64,000 nt of DNA from Athripsodes cinereus (lineage: Eukaryota > Arthropoda > Insecta > Trichoptera > Leptoceridae), in contig OX388307.1 of NCBI GenBank assembly GCA_947579605.1, positions 17,399,237-17,463,236 on the forward strand, written 5' to 3'. Shown piece after piece: positions 34,801 to 45,453 of this stretch. Made by a program: the position numbers and the translations under genes. The first letter of the stretch is position 1. The number at the start of each line of letters is the position of its first letter. The notes under the pieces are model-generated. The model saw only the letters and a list, made by a program, of their open reading frames with translations, did no database searches and was not told the origin of the DNA.

Positions 34801-37800
34801 GCCTATTCTATAAAAAAAGTATACCATTTGTGGAAAAATTATAACAAGATTATAGGAAATAAGTTTAAAGAGACGCACCATCATTTTATAGACAAAAATG
34901 TTCAGTAAAATTGAGAAAACGAGCATAAGACATCGAATCATTATTCAAAAGGGCAATACAAGCTTTCACACACTGATTCAATTGGGTTATTCATTTGGGT
35001 TAGTTGGAAGATATCGCGTCCCTGCGATAAACTCACCCATTGTACAAAATTATTCGTTTATACATTGTTGTAATCTTAACATTTTTATACAAATATTTAG
35101 TGCAATAAAGTTTATTATTATTATTATTCAAATGAATGACAAAACATAGAAATTTTGAGTTATTTGCTAGAGTTCTGATTTAAGTTCCACTGAATCTTTT
35201 TGTTCCAATTATCTATCTGACAAATAATTTTATTCACTTGAAAGAGTCATCATTGTACTCAGAAAACCAAAATTTATAGGTGTCTCATTGAGAGTGCGAT
35301 AAAAGATTTAACATGTATGATTTATTTTGATTAGGTAGGCACATTGTTTAAATTACAAACTTCATGATGGAAATACTACATGATCATCATCATCATCGCC
35401 CTCAATGCTCCTCTCGGGAGCACAGGGCAGAAACCAGCCTCCTCCATTCAGAGCGTCTCTGTGCCAATTGCGTCACCTCTTTCCACGACATTCCTTGCGC
35501 TCTGATATCGTTGTCATAGGAACGGTGTATTGTGAAAGAGGGACGCCCGGGCCGACGGAACCCCTGCGGACGGAAGAACAGTGCTCTTTTTGGCCAGCTA
35601 TCATAAGGCATTCTCAAAACATGTCCCAGCCATGACCATCGTCTCTCCTGTATTACGGAGATTACAGGTGTCTGCTGGGTGCTCCGGCGCACAGCATCAT
35701 TTGTAACATGTTCATACCATCTGACATCCAAAATCCTTCTAAGACACTTGTTTTCAAAGCTTAGTATCTTCCGCTCTTGAGCTTTGGTTAAGTGCCAAGA
35801 CTCGCAGCCATATAGAAGGATTGGGATGATGCACGCATTGAACAAGCGACATTTTGTCCCGACACTGAGTCCAGACGCTTTCCAAACTTTGTTCATGTTG
35901 TTGAAAGCCCCGCTAGCTGCTCCTATGCGGATTGGTAATTCCGACCGGAGATCACCCTCTGGCATTATGGTTGCTCCCAGGTACCTGAATTTACTAACCT
36001 GAGATATTTGGGAATTGCCAACCATTAGTGGGGTGTGAGTACTCGTGCATGTACTATTACATATGTACTCCGTTTTACCAGCGTTGATACGAAGGCCAAG
36101 GCGCAAAGAATTTTCATAAAGAGCATTAGCGTTGCACTGTAATCCGTCCACAGATGTATCAAAAAGGGCTAGATCATCCGCATATTCAAGATTGTGCAGC
36201 ACTCCCACAGACGTCTCACTATTTTCTGTGCTGTGATAAAGGCACACCGCCAGGGCCCAGAATAGATTTTCTGAGCAGGTAGTCCATAATTATGGCGAAG
36301 ATAAAAGGTGCCAATACACAGCCCTGCCGGACTCCAGTGGTGATCCTGAAGGTGTCAGTTGGACCACTTTATGTTCTGACAGAACATTCAGAGTCCATAT
36401 GCAGGGCTTTGATCATGGTTACCACTTTGGGTGGGATGCCATACGCGGCCAGTATTTTCCATATGGTTGGTCTGTGGGGGCTGTCAAAAGCTTTTTCGTA
36501 GTCAATGAAGCAACATGCAAGCGGTGAGTTGAACTCTTACGACTGTTGGAGTACACATCTGGCACAGAAAATTGCGTCCGAACAGGACTTGCCAGGCACA
36601 AACCCGCATTGTTGCTTTCTCAGAGATGCCAACACTGGTTTTTGAATGCGGCTCAATATGATTTGTGAGAGAACTTTACCGGGCACACTAAGTAGTGTGA
36701 TGCCACGGTGATTTCCGCATTCCAGTGGGTTTCCCTTCTTGAAAAGTGTCACGATGGATCCATTTCTCCAATCTTTCGGGCAGAGCTCCTCATTCCACAC
36801 CTTGTTAAAGAGATGGTACAGTGGGTGGATAAGCGCATTCATGCCATACTTAAGGAGCTCTGCGTGTATTCCATCCTCACCTGGGGCCTTGTTGTTTTTT
36901 AGCCTTTTTACAGCTGCCTCAATCTCCTCATGTGTTGGGGGGTTTCGGCTATCCCAGATACCTGCGGGATACCTAGGTCGCCATCCTCATTGCCAACATC
37001 AAAAGGTGAGGAGGGGTCCGGTCGGTTTAGAATGAACTCAAAGTGTTCTCTCCATCTTCCTCTTACTAAGTCAGGGGCAGAGATCAGGTTTCCACTGCTA
37101 TCATTAATTGAGTCAGCAGTCTTATTCTGACCTCTTCCTCCCAACATGCGGGTAATTTCAAAGAGAGTCTTCGAGTCATTCCTGGCCGCGGCAGTTTGTG
37201 CAAGCTGTATTTTGGCTTCGACATCACGTCATCTGTCTTTGCGCACAGAGTGCTTTACCAGGCGGTCTAGCTCTCTGTACGAATTTCTTAGGGCCTCCAG
37301 TTTCGTAGGGGACTTTTCAGCATCTCTGAGTATCTTGACTTTTTGGCGATCTTGAATATATCCCCAGGACTCCATAGACATCCATGGTGGTTTGTTCCTC
37401 TCTTTGAACCCAATGGACGCAACCGCTGCAGCCTTCACTACTCTCTGGAACTCCTCCCAGGCTGACTCTACTGAGTCAGTATCGGAAAGATACCGAGAGA
37501 GTTCAAATCCTTGGTGCAGCTCAGTCTCATACTTCATGCGAGACCGAATATTCCCCAACCCACAGACGTCAAACACTCGCGGTGCAGCTGGTCTTGCAAA
37601 TTTATTGAACCTTAGCTTCATGGCTCCGACAAGGAGCTCATGATCCGTTTTCAGGTCCGCTCCACGAAATATCCTGACATCCTGTAGGTCAGAGCGGTCT
37701 CGGGCCTTAACCAAAAGATGGTCAATTTAGTTTCTGGTACGTCCATCAGGTGAAGTCCACGTGTATTTGTGGATATCTTTGTGAGGAAACAGTGTTCCTC

Positions 37801-40800
37801 CAATAAGGAGTCCTTGGAGTGTTGCATACTCTATAAGACAGGAGCCGTTGTCATTTAGCACCCCCATGCCATGCCCCCCCATTACGCCAGGTCCGTTTAG
37901 TGGGTCGTTGCCTACTTTGGCATTGAAATCGCCCATCACAACGATCCTATGCCTTTTAGGAATTTTGGATGTGACGGCTGCCAGACAGTCATAAAAACTG
38001 TCCTTGACCGTCCCCTCTGCATCCTCTGTGGGGGCATAACACAAAAGTACCGTCAACCGGTCACCCGTTGCCCTAAACGAGGCGCGTAGTAGCCTGTCGG
38101 AGATGGGTTCCCAATCAAGAAGCGAGCCGGCGGTCCGTTTACTCATTAGCAAGGCGATACCATGCTTGTGTTTTGTCTTGTGGCCAGAGTGAATCATGGA
38201 ATAGTTCCCCGCCTCACTCCTACCACAATCCAAAAGACGTGCCTCAGACACACCTAGCAGGTCTAACCCATAGTCACTCGCTATCTTGGCGGCAACCAAC
38301 TCCTTGTCATGCCTCAGCGTCCTCGCATTGTATGTTCCGATTTTCAATTTCCTTATTCGGTCCAAGTTCTTATGGTCAGGGGGGCTACATGTAAATGGAC
38401 CCCTCCCCTGTAGAGGTCCAGTGTCCGAGGCTTTATCCTGTTTCTGTTTGCAGTCGGTCACTTTAAGTATATTGGGAGACAAGCCCAACGATACCGAGGC
38501 CCGGGGAAAGGACGGCTCCATCCTACCTGATTGTTGTAATTCTCAGTGGAGGCTCAAGACTGAACTGCCTTGAAACCATAACGTAAAAATTGAGAGATTA
38601 GATTTAGGCCAATGTTTGAATGTGCAATGTCATTGAAATAACATGAACATTTGAACAACAAAGGCCAACTACATGAACTCATATGTTTATGGTCTTCCCA
38701 AATACCAAAACTTAAAGGGCAGCACTCATACTTACTAACAGAACATTTACAAACCTAAAGAGGAAAGGATATCATTTCTGTTCTAAGGACTCAGGTAACG
38801 TAATTTCATTAACTTCAATAATTGCACTTACAAAAATAAGTTGTCCATGACATAGTTATAATCTACTCGACAACTATCTGGAAGAAAGCAAGCACTGAAC
38901 ACAACAATAGCATCCCGTCTTCCTGACAGAGCATATCCACCATGTGACAGTACACGTTTATACGGCTCAATCACCTGCAATATAAGAAAAATAATATTGC
39001 TAAATATTTGCTTAAAAAAAAATGCCAGTTGAGAGTGATTTCAACGACAGATCAGTAAAAAAATATATTAATTAACTCTTTCAGAGATAAATTTGTGAGG
39101 GTGTGTGATGTGACACACATCAATTAAGTGTTAAAATTATATCTGTGAACAGAATAAGTTGATATCAATCATTTTCCTAAAAATAATAACTTGTATACTC
39201 CAATTACATAAGTTTTATGAACAATGTCTAGACACGTCGCGTCATAATAAAAATGTCGTTACTCTACACAACATCTGTAAACGTCGACACCTATTAGAAA
39301 CATTTTTTGTATTGACAAAAAATTATTTGAAAACAATACAAAAAGGACAAGTGTACTCATTATGTTGTATTGTGTAAGGACATTAAAAAAACAGTAAGTA
39401 CATTTTTATTATAAAAACACGGAAGAATAAACATAAGTTTGTAAAAGTAAAAGAACAATATAAAAGTAATAGAGAAATATTCTACACGAACTAATGAAGA
39501 TGATGTAGCACTAGTAGCGTTCTTTTTGAGAGTCGCTTGCCATTCTTGGAAACAATCAGGGCAAAGAGGGGGTTTATACACACACCGTTTACACCAGAAT
39601 CTGCATCTTCTGAGACGGGAATGTTCTCAGGAAAATGCTTTCCGTGTGTTGTTGTTTAATAATAATCGGACTATTTATATGTGGCGCCGTTTAATGATCC
39701 GTGACCATCTCACCGTTTCTGCTAGAGGAACAAACGCTTTGATGTAAAGACATCTTTTCCTTTGATGTTGGGGTCTATTACAATAACTAATGAAATTCAT
39801 TGTTCCCGAAAAGTTATAAAAGTAATTTTTTTGGCCGATTGTTTATTCAAGAGATAAAATGCATTCCAAGAGCTTGTATCCAGCAAATGAAATATTATCT
39901 TCTGGTATCATCAAATCATTTTTCTCAGGCATGAATTAGACAGTACTTCAGGCATACCACCCAGATCAACATTCGTCATGCCACTAAATGATATTAGAAA
40001 TATTATCTTCTGGTATCATCAAATCATTTTTCTCATGCATGAATTAGACAGTACTTCAGGCATACCACCCAGATCAACATTCGTCATGCCACTAAATGAT
40101 ATTAGAAATATTATCTTCTGGTATCATCAAATCATTTTTCTCATGCATGAATTAGACAGTACTTCAGGCATACCACCCAGATCAACATTCGTCATGCCAC
40201 TAAATGATATTAGAAATATTATCTTCTGGTATCATCAAATCATTTTTCTCATGCATGAATTAGACAGTACTTCAGGCATACCACCCAGATCAACATTTGT
40301 CATGCCACTAAATGATATTAGAAATATTATCTTCTGGTATCATCAAATCATTTTTCTCATGCATGAATTAGACAGTACTTCAGGCATACCACCCAGATCA
40401 ACATTCGTCATGCCACTAAATGATATTAGAAATATTATCTTCTGGTATCATCAAATCATTTTTCTCATGCATGAATTAGACAGTACTTCAGGCATACCAC
40501 CCAGATCAACATTCGTCATGCCACTAAATGATATTAGAAAAATTTCCTGGATTCTTACTAACGGTAACACTGATATCCAAACTGCTTAGATAATGTATGG
40601 AAACTACAACGTTGCCGCACAGTCACGCATATACTGATATTGAAGGCAATAACCACGATGTGTGTAAACGGTGTGTCATGACACATCAACTAATAAACGA
40701 CATCCATAGACGTCAAGTCCTCAAAAGAGATAACAAAGTTGGAGTAGTGTAAATCAGAGTACTAGTGTATATCTTACAACCTGAATAGTATTTTACGATT

Positions 40801-43800
40801 AACTAGTTTAACATAAGCTTCACTATTGCTGGTGAGAAAGTGTTGAGAGAAGCTGTTTTTATCTACAACATTTAATCTTCATGCAGGCTTGTTGTGTTTG
40901 CTACCTTCATGTCCACAGATCTTCTCTCTCCTGATGGCAATATAACCTTCAACCACTTCCTAGAGTCCAATCTTTCATCATTCAATGAATACTCTGGAAT
41001 TTGTTCACAACTATCATTCTTCATTTGCATGTGTTCCCCATTCCTGAAATGTTAGGTAACAATCAAGTTAAAAGATATTGATGACAATAACGGCACCAGC
41101 TATGTATACCAACTGTGCTCAGGACAAAGGCAAACCACAATTCTGGCAAAAGTTGTTTTATGTTTTAAAATACATAATTTGTACACATTTTAGTAAAAGG
41201 ATTCAATCCCCAAACGTCTAGGTTTCATAGAAAAAGAAAAATATATATTTTTAATAGGACTTAATTGTAAAATATTGTATAGGATAAAGGACTCAAACAG
41301 CATGTGTTTCATTATTAACACTAAAAAAAATTCATCCACACATAACTTTACGGCAAAGTAAAACGCATCAAACCGCATAAACCCAAACATACGACATACA
41401 TTAGTAATGTGTAGAATGTGTGATTTTGGATATTCGCGAATGCGAATATTTGTTGCCGACATTTGCGAATGCGAATATTGACTTGCTTGAATTTCTACAA
41501 TTGCCCAAACATTAAAATTTCTTTCCCTCCGTCGCCGAATTTTCAAAATGGTATAGGAATTTAAAATATTTCAAAACTCCTCGGTTTTCTTAAAGAATAT
41601 TTTCTTGCAGTACCTTTTTCTACGTGTACCGGGTAAGTATCCGGTACTTTTACCGAATTACCGATACTTTATTATCAAAATAATATTCGCAACACATTCG
41701 CATATTTTTTGCGAATACTTAGAAATATGCGAATACGAATATTTGTTACATCACTAACATACATATATATTTTGCATGTTGCAAAAGTTTGTCAGTACAA
41801 AGGACTTAATCAATTTTTTTTTATTTTTTGCTTATAACTTGATAATTCCTGAAAATTTTCTTTTGAATTTTTATGACATTATTAAGAAACTACATTACAA
41901 TAAGATGGTAAAATAATAATGTCAAAAAATTGACATTGCTTCTCCTGTAAAATTTTACTAATGTGGTTTGAAGCCTTTGTCCTGAGCACAGTCGATATGT
42001 AATTGCCTTACCCTATAGGAAGTGAGGCTTCATCTTCTTGAGATTTAATGGTGCAACCACACAAGCTGTCCACACTACTGCCACTGTCACTGCCACTACC
42101 ACTTTGTGACCATGAATGTTTACGCATACCTAGGACCTGTGAATCTTCTTGTAGAACATCAATGGAAAAATTGTCATCTTCATTCTGTAATAAAAAGTTG
42201 CTATTTTTTAGTCAAGATTTACAATGTTCTCATTATTAACAAAAAGATCACCCAATGCCCTAAGCGTAAACTATCATTTTTTAGGTCTTAAAAATATACT
42301 GTTAACATAGCACTTGTCCCACTAAAACTATTTAAGGGGTTGACTATTAATAATATAATATTGTTGTTGATCTACGCTCCTCTCATTTTAGTACAATATG
42401 TTTTAAGATCTAATTATAATACATAGTATGAAACATAACTCACCATCATCACTCACACTAACTCCACTATCATGCTCACCTGCATTCACACTATTATATC
42501 AAAACAATTCTTCTTCAACAATAAGCTACACTCTAATAATTTTCACATCACAAACACAGTGCAATATAAATTGCCAAGTTTATAATTATAGCATTAACAC
42601 TTTTTGAGAGAGAGAAGTTAAATTAAATTAAATCTGATTTAAGTATTTTTAAACCTCCTCTTGTGACCTTCAAAAAAAATAGTAACTGCCAACATAGAAT
42701 TAGTTACAAAAATGTAGTAAGGGACAAATGAATATAATACCTTAGAAACTCCTGCAGTAATTTCAGAAACATTCAGTCCTAAAATAATCCTGTCTTGGCA
42801 CATTGTTCTGCTTGTACTTTGATAGTCCACCCTACTACCCACTTGATTGCTTAGTGTACCCTTTAACTTATTTTTCTCTTGCAAGGCATTTTCAAAGTGA
42901 AACTGATTGGTCATTGAAAACATTGTGTCGGAAGTTGTAGTCATGTGTTTTGTACCTGAGTCCACTATATCTGGTTGCATGTTAGATTTGACAAATGATT
43001 TGCTGCTGTGATTCCTTAATTCATCGCCATCAAGACTTGTGTTGCTATCAGGACTTATAAGATTATCAGAGAAGTACAGATTATTTTTAGAAGTATTTCG
43101 TTGTGGTCCATTATGTGGTGAAAATTCTTCACCATACAAACTACATATTTCGCCGCTAAGTATATTCCTATTGAAGTACTCATCTTCTGCACTACACAAA
43201 TTGAGCATCCCAGAATAATCTGAATTTGATCTATCAGATGATTCATTTTTTAATTTATCTTGGGATTTTGTGTGAGAGTGCAATATTAAATCTGGAAAAT
43301 TACTAGTAGATGTGGGACTATCTGGGCTGGAATATGTCATTAGTGGATGGTCTTCAGTGAGAGTAAGAGTAGAGATAAGTATTGGAGGGTTGATGGAGGC
43401 ATGGGTTGATGGTTTGGAACTTCTACACATCAATGGATTGGCTAGCCTTAATACTGGAGGTTCCTCTGTACTTGCAACATTGTATCTTTCCTCACAGTCT
43501 GAGGGGCTACTACCCTGCTGACTGGAGGAAAATGATTCTGAAGCAGTATCCATTCTTTCGTCAGATACAGGACTTGGCTCCTCTGTACGAGTTGTATGGG
43601 ATGAATCACTGAAAACGATATCGATACATGGTATATAAGTAGGTACATTAACAAAGAATCACTTAACATTCACTTGAAAATAATAATAAATTCTTAAGGA
43701 AAAAATATTGATAAAATTACGTAGGAATAACATCCAACATAACTAATAATTATGAAAAAAAAAAAACATCAAAAGGAATAGAGATCATATATTTACCTCA

Positions 43801-43844
43801 TTTGTACTGATCCAGACACAGATTTGAAACTTTGAATTGAATAT
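25680..43844 (-). CDS. BNIP2/caytaxin-like BCH-domain protein (8 exons found, 5' end not found)
   Basis: Spliced minus-strand CDS: 43844-43797, 43608-42741, 42184-42012, 41043-40905, 38974-38832, 34229-34098, 33734-33648, 25800-25680. All junctions are GT-AG and all phases agree, giving 570 codons with the stop. The first ~370 residues are Ser/Thr/Asn-rich and probably disordered, with acidic DDNFSIDVLQED and a GSGSDSGSS run. The C-terminal ~190 residues form the BCH domain: ERRSVDMK, VIEPYKRVLSHGGY, AIVVFSACFLPDS, YNYVMDNLF, EQLVTDDYILIYLHG, WLKKCYQLIDRR, LYLVHPTFWLKS, MTRPFIS, LSNFVPVEYAAIPERV. This matches the BNIP2/ATCAY/PRUNE2 family, whose BCH domains bind small GTPases/RhoGAPs and kinesin adaptors. 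The introns are filled with transposons; no exon is hit. The start codon and promoter lie upstream and were not located. Confidence 0.9.
25934..26295. mobile_element. hAT-type MITE (TAGTGATGTAACGAAT family), copy 1
   Basis: 362 bp, termini TAGTGATGTAACGAAT and its complement, perfect 8-bp duplication GTGAAAAC (25926-25933, 26296-26303). Non-coding. In the last BNIP2-like intron. Contains the shared core discussed under findings. Confidence 0.95.
26385..26502 (+). pseudogene. Non-LTR RT fragment (family D), upstream piece
   Basis: Reads LSEDQFGYRKETDTRKAILS, LRLVLEKRT, INRNTYIAF. This is the RT block before the catalytic A motif. The next block (TYIAFIVLEKAFDKVEWEQL) resumes at 29960, so one LINE was split by about 3.4 kb of inserted DNA. 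Confidence 0.8.
26575..28042. mobile_element. hAT-type non-autonomous element (TAGTGATGGGCGATA), 1468 bp
   Basis: Termini TAGTGATGGGCGATA and complement; perfect duplication TAGATGTC (26567-26574, 28043-28050). Both subterminal regions are packed with (T)ATCGAT(T) and aagtcgattat motifs, likely transposase-binding repeats. The middle (26900-27600) is AT-rich without a transposase. Confidence 0.95.
28048..29959. mobile_element. Long-TIR element, ~1.9 kb
   Basis: 28048-28400 and 29608-29959 are reverse complements over about 353 bp with few differences (outer end GTCAAACATATTTTGAAC). The core 28500-29590 has no ORF of note. A short block gtccaatacaagctgtgc near 29487 resembles L2-like LINE coding (VQYKLC-MVYKA). 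The left end abuts the hAT duplication TAGATGTC. Confidence 0.8.
29529..29564. repeat. 36-bp perfect palindrome
   Basis: TTCATATAGCTCGAAT, spacer GCAT, then the exact complement. Lies inside the long-TIR element. Confidence 0.9.
29960..30365 (+). pseudogene. Non-LTR RT fragment (family D), palm
   Basis: Open frame with TYIAFIVLEKAFDKVEWEQL (A motif), EQGVRQGCSMSPALFNCYIQ (B motif), and DMIRYADNIALLANS, where the catalytic YADD is YADN (second Asp lost). It ends NMKINK-like in another frame. Continues the piece at 26385-26502 and matches the fragment at 7078-7640. Confidence 0.85.
31028..31508. mobile_element. hAT-type MITE (CAGGGATGT family)
   Basis: 481 bp, termini CAGGGATGTTGCGGATGT and near-complement, perfect duplication CTACATAC (31020-31027, 31509-31516). 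The flanks inside are arrays of GCGGATGCGGATG on both strands. The middle includes unrelated AT-rich DNA. ORFs here are repeat artefacts. Confidence 0.95.
32068..32427. mobile_element. hAT-type MITE (TAGTGATGTAACGAAT family), copy 2
   Basis: 360 bp, same termini and core as 25934-26295. The 8-bp flanks do not match each other, so one border was altered after insertion. Confidence 0.9.
32430..32640 (+). pseudogene. CR1/L2-like LINE tail
   Basis: Reads DRAFSVAGPRCWNKLPLCLR, then EEVNGESFKRGLKSHLF, stop, and a 3' UTR with aaacggcgctttacaaattg, followed by a TA microsatellite (32639-32664). Only the last ~45 codons of the element survive. Confidence 0.8.
33183..33500 (-). repeat. LINE family A 3' UTR, reverse copy
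   Basis: The block ataataataatttattgag, tatgacacaatatttgacaa and caccaggtgctgg is the reverse complement of the tail at 3220-3330. No coding part remains. Confidence 0.55.
33648..33734 (-). CDS. BNIP2-like gene, exon g
   Basis: 87 bp: LRKSLKHLYLVHPTFWLKSV then VFMTRPFI. Acceptor ctttcccaacag, donor AG|GTGGGT. Confidence 0.93.
   Translation of the reverse strand: MTQELEASLFSSSNVLVEISCFHDPPIY
34098..34229 (-). CDS. BNIP2-like gene, exon f
   Basis: 132 bp: YVLTTMEQLVTDDYILIYLH, GSASKRSMPTFHWLKKCYQL, IDRR. Acceptor taatgtttcag, donor AG|GTATTT followed by a long T run. Confidence 0.93.
34978..35125 (+). repeat. LINE/SINE 3' tail, copy 2
   Basis: gggttagttggaagatatcg, gcgataaactcacccattgt, then aataaagtttattattatta tail. 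Same family as 19770-19935. Confidence 0.55.
35382..38525 (-). pseudogene. Near-full-length RTE-like non-LTR retrotransposon
   Basis: Minus strand, 38521 to 35402. First an apurinic/apyrimidinic-type endonuclease: KIGTYNARTLRHDKELVAAK, LLGVSEARL, VLLCYAPTEDAEG, VVMGDFNAKVGNDP, YTWTSPDGRTRN, then (after a stop) IDHLLVKARDRSD and TDHELLVG. RT follows: NNKAPGEDGIHAELLKYGM, GNHRGITLLSVPGKV, CGFVPGKSCSDAIF, FIDYEKAFDSPHR, TTGVRQGCVLAPFIF, LEYADDLALFDTS (YADD intact), and the tail RRWSWLGHVLRM, FRRPGRPSF. Breaks: stops near 37735, 37228, 36539 and 36378, and frameshifts near 36940 (C run) and 36280. The 3' end has an (ATG/ATC)n tail at 35382-35398. It sits inside the BNIP2-like intron e-f. Confidence 0.93.
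38832..38974 (-). CDS. BNIP2-like gene, exon e (BCH core)
   Basis: 143 bp: VIEPYKRVLSHGGYALSG, DAIVVFSACFLPDSCRVDYN, YVMDNLF. Acceptor cttatattgcag, donor GTAAGT. The most diagnostic BCH segment; mammalian paralogues share VIEPY-R-SHGGY and AACFLPDSS-DYHYVM-NLF. Confidence 0.93.
39890..40541. repeat. 108-bp tandem repeat, 6 copies
   Basis: catgccactaaatgatatta recurs every 108 bp (39978, 40086, 40194, 40302, 40410, 40518). Units differ at only one or two bases (cattcgtc/catttgtc; caggcatg/catgcatg in the first). In the BNIP2-like intron d-e. The 203-codon open frame is an artefact of a period divisible by three. Confidence 0.93.
40905..41043 (-). CDS. BNIP2-like gene, exon d (BCH start)
   Basis: 139 bp ending LDSRKWLKVILPSGERRSVD then MK|GTAGCA. 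The RRSVDMK motif opens the BCH domain. Acceptor aacatttcag. Confidence 0.88.
41402..41756. mobile_element. hAT-type MITE (TAGTGATGTAACGAAT family), copy 3, inverted
   Basis: 355 bp in opposite orientation to copies 1 and 2. The left terminus has diverged (TAGTAATGTGTAGAATG), the right is CGAATATTTGTTACATCACTA-like. Perfect duplication ACATACAT (41394-41401, 41757-41764). In intron c-d of the BNIP2-like gene. Confidence 0.93.
42012..42184 (-). CDS. BNIP2-like gene, exon c
   Basis: 173 bp: NEDDNFSIDVLQEDSQVLG then a Ser/Gly/Asp run (SGSGSDSGSSVDSLCG). Acceptor tttttattacag, donor GG|GTAAGG. Acidic linker ahead of the BCH domain, as in BNIP2-family proteins. Confidence 0.85.
42741..43608 (-). 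CDS. BNIP2-like gene, large N-terminal exon b
   Basis: 868 bp, uninterrupted, between acceptor atcgttttcag and donor AAG|GTATTA. Encodes SDSSHTTRTEEPSPV through ILGLNVSEITAGVSK; Ser-rich, polar, no recognisable fold. The open frame runs 100 bases past the donor but the next exon joins in phase at K. Confidence 0.85.
43797..43844 (-). CDS. BNIP2-like gene, exon a (most 5' found)
   Basis: 48 bp reading YSIQSFKSVSGSVQM with acceptor tttgtttccttaag and donor GAG|GTAAAT. Its phase joins the large next exon. It is short, so it is less certain than the others. Confidence 0.55.
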
Positions 43845-44194
43845 CTTAAGGAAACAAACACCAAATTTTGATCGATTCATTGAATTTGTAAAGTGATTTT
43901 AATTGTAAGGAACGCCAGGAGTTCTTCGTGGTATTTACCCTAACAAATAACAATAATACTCTGTATCAAACTTCACTGTATCTGAATCAAAATTACAATG
44001 ACGAGGATTAAAAATGCAATGTTGTTTCCATTAATACTTTGACTAGTGTGTTGTGTAAGACTTCTGGGCAATCATTTCTGTGCCGTTGAAATTCTCTATT
44101 CAAGAATTAAAAGTTGATTTTTTATGATATCACTCCCAACATTATCATTTATAAAATACATCGACCAACTGCCATTCCTATCCTATCTCCTAAG

Positions 44195-44894
44195 TAGTAT
44201 TGTTCAGATCTGAGTATTCGTTTTTATGTATTCGTTCTTCAACTTAACTCGAAGAACTAAATCCTCAATGCCAAATCTGTTCGGTCTTTTTCGTTCTTTT
44301 GGGAAAAATTACATTAAAGTACTATATTTTCAAAGAAACTAAGGTTTAACATCGCGTGGCAAATAAAGTCACGAACGAGATTTAAATCTTCGTGTGTGTT
44401 TTTTTTTTGGAAAAAAAACCTTAAGATACTCTATTTTCAAAGATACCTACTAAGGTTTCATATTGCGTATCAAACGTTGAGAACGAGATTCTTGGATTTA
44501 AATCTACGTGTTATTATTTTGGAAAAAACGCCATTGGAGTATTCTATTTTCAAAGGAATTAAGGTTTTATATCGCGTGTCAAATGTAACAAACATGATTC
44601 AAAGATTTAAATCTTTGTGAAGTTGTTTTGGTAAAAATACCATTAGAATACTCTATTTACAAAGAGACTAAGGTTTAAAATCGCGTGACATATATCACAA
44701 ACGAGATTTAAGGATTTAAATCTTCGTGTCGTCTTTTGGGAAAAAGGCCTTTAAAATACTTTATTTTCAAAGAGACTAAGGTGAAAATCGCGAGACAAAT
44801 TCCACGAACGAGAACGAATACTAAGAACGAATTGTTTTGAAGAACGATGTCTCAAGTACCGATTACTGAAAAAGAACTGGATTTACCAATACTA
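44195..44894. mobile_element. hAT-type MITE with internal degenerate repeats
   Basis: 700 bp, termini TAGTATTG and CAATACTA, perfect duplication CTCCTAAG (44187-44194, 44895-44902). Inside are five diverged ~107-bp units (key blocks: ctattttcaaag-gactaaggttt, atcgcgtg-caaa, gagatttaaggatttaaatc). Subterminal GAACGAATAC/GTATTCGTTC motifs. Non-coding. Confidence 0.92.
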
Positions 44895-44935
44895 CTCCTA
44901 AGTCCTAATCAATCCACTGAATCCACAACACCACA

Positions 44936-45290
44936 CAGGGTTGCCAGATTGTGAATCCAAAATTACCGTACTTCTAGGGAAAAATTTCCGTACAATTACC
45001 GTACATCACTAAAGTGCGCCGTTTAGCCACTATCTTCTCGTGTTAAGAAGGCCTTTTCCCGAATACAGTCGTTTTCGTCGTCCCCCCCGTGCTCTCATGC
45101 TATGTACACATGATAAACGTCCTTGACCTTGATGGATACAAAATAGGTCATACTTTTATCTCCAAACCTTCCAGTAAATGATTTGTGTGCCAAATTACCG
45201 TACATTAGTTTTGCTTTGAAATTACCGTACTTTTGTCGTACGGTAATTTACTACCGTACGGGGATAATTACCGTACGTCTGGCAACCCTG
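44936..45290. mobile_element. hAT-type MITE (CAGGGTTGCCAGA family)
   Basis: 355 bp, termini CAGGGTTGCCAGA and TCTGGCAACCCTG, perfect duplication ACACCACA (44928-44935, 45291-45298). ATTACCGTAC recurs at least seven times in both subterminal regions. Confidence 0.95.
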
Positions 45291-45453
45291 ACACCACAGA
45301 ATACATGGACCTAAATAGAGTAAACAGAATACAGATCCAACAATATAGCGTTCATCTGTCAAACCAAATCACAGATTAAAAAATATAATAAAACCGGGTT
45401 TACATTATCAAAGTACCCTTGTACAAGTTTTAGTATACTTGTTGGATGTACAG

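Noticed and set aside
39890..40541. Possible CRISPR-like array
   Set aside because: Units are contiguous direct repeats without unique spacers, and the DNA is eukaryotic.
39978..40589. 203-codon plus-strand ORF with a repeated peptide
   Set aside because: The 108-bp unit is a multiple of three and has no stop in this frame; it lies in an intron of the BNIP2-like gene on the other strand and has no protein-like composition.
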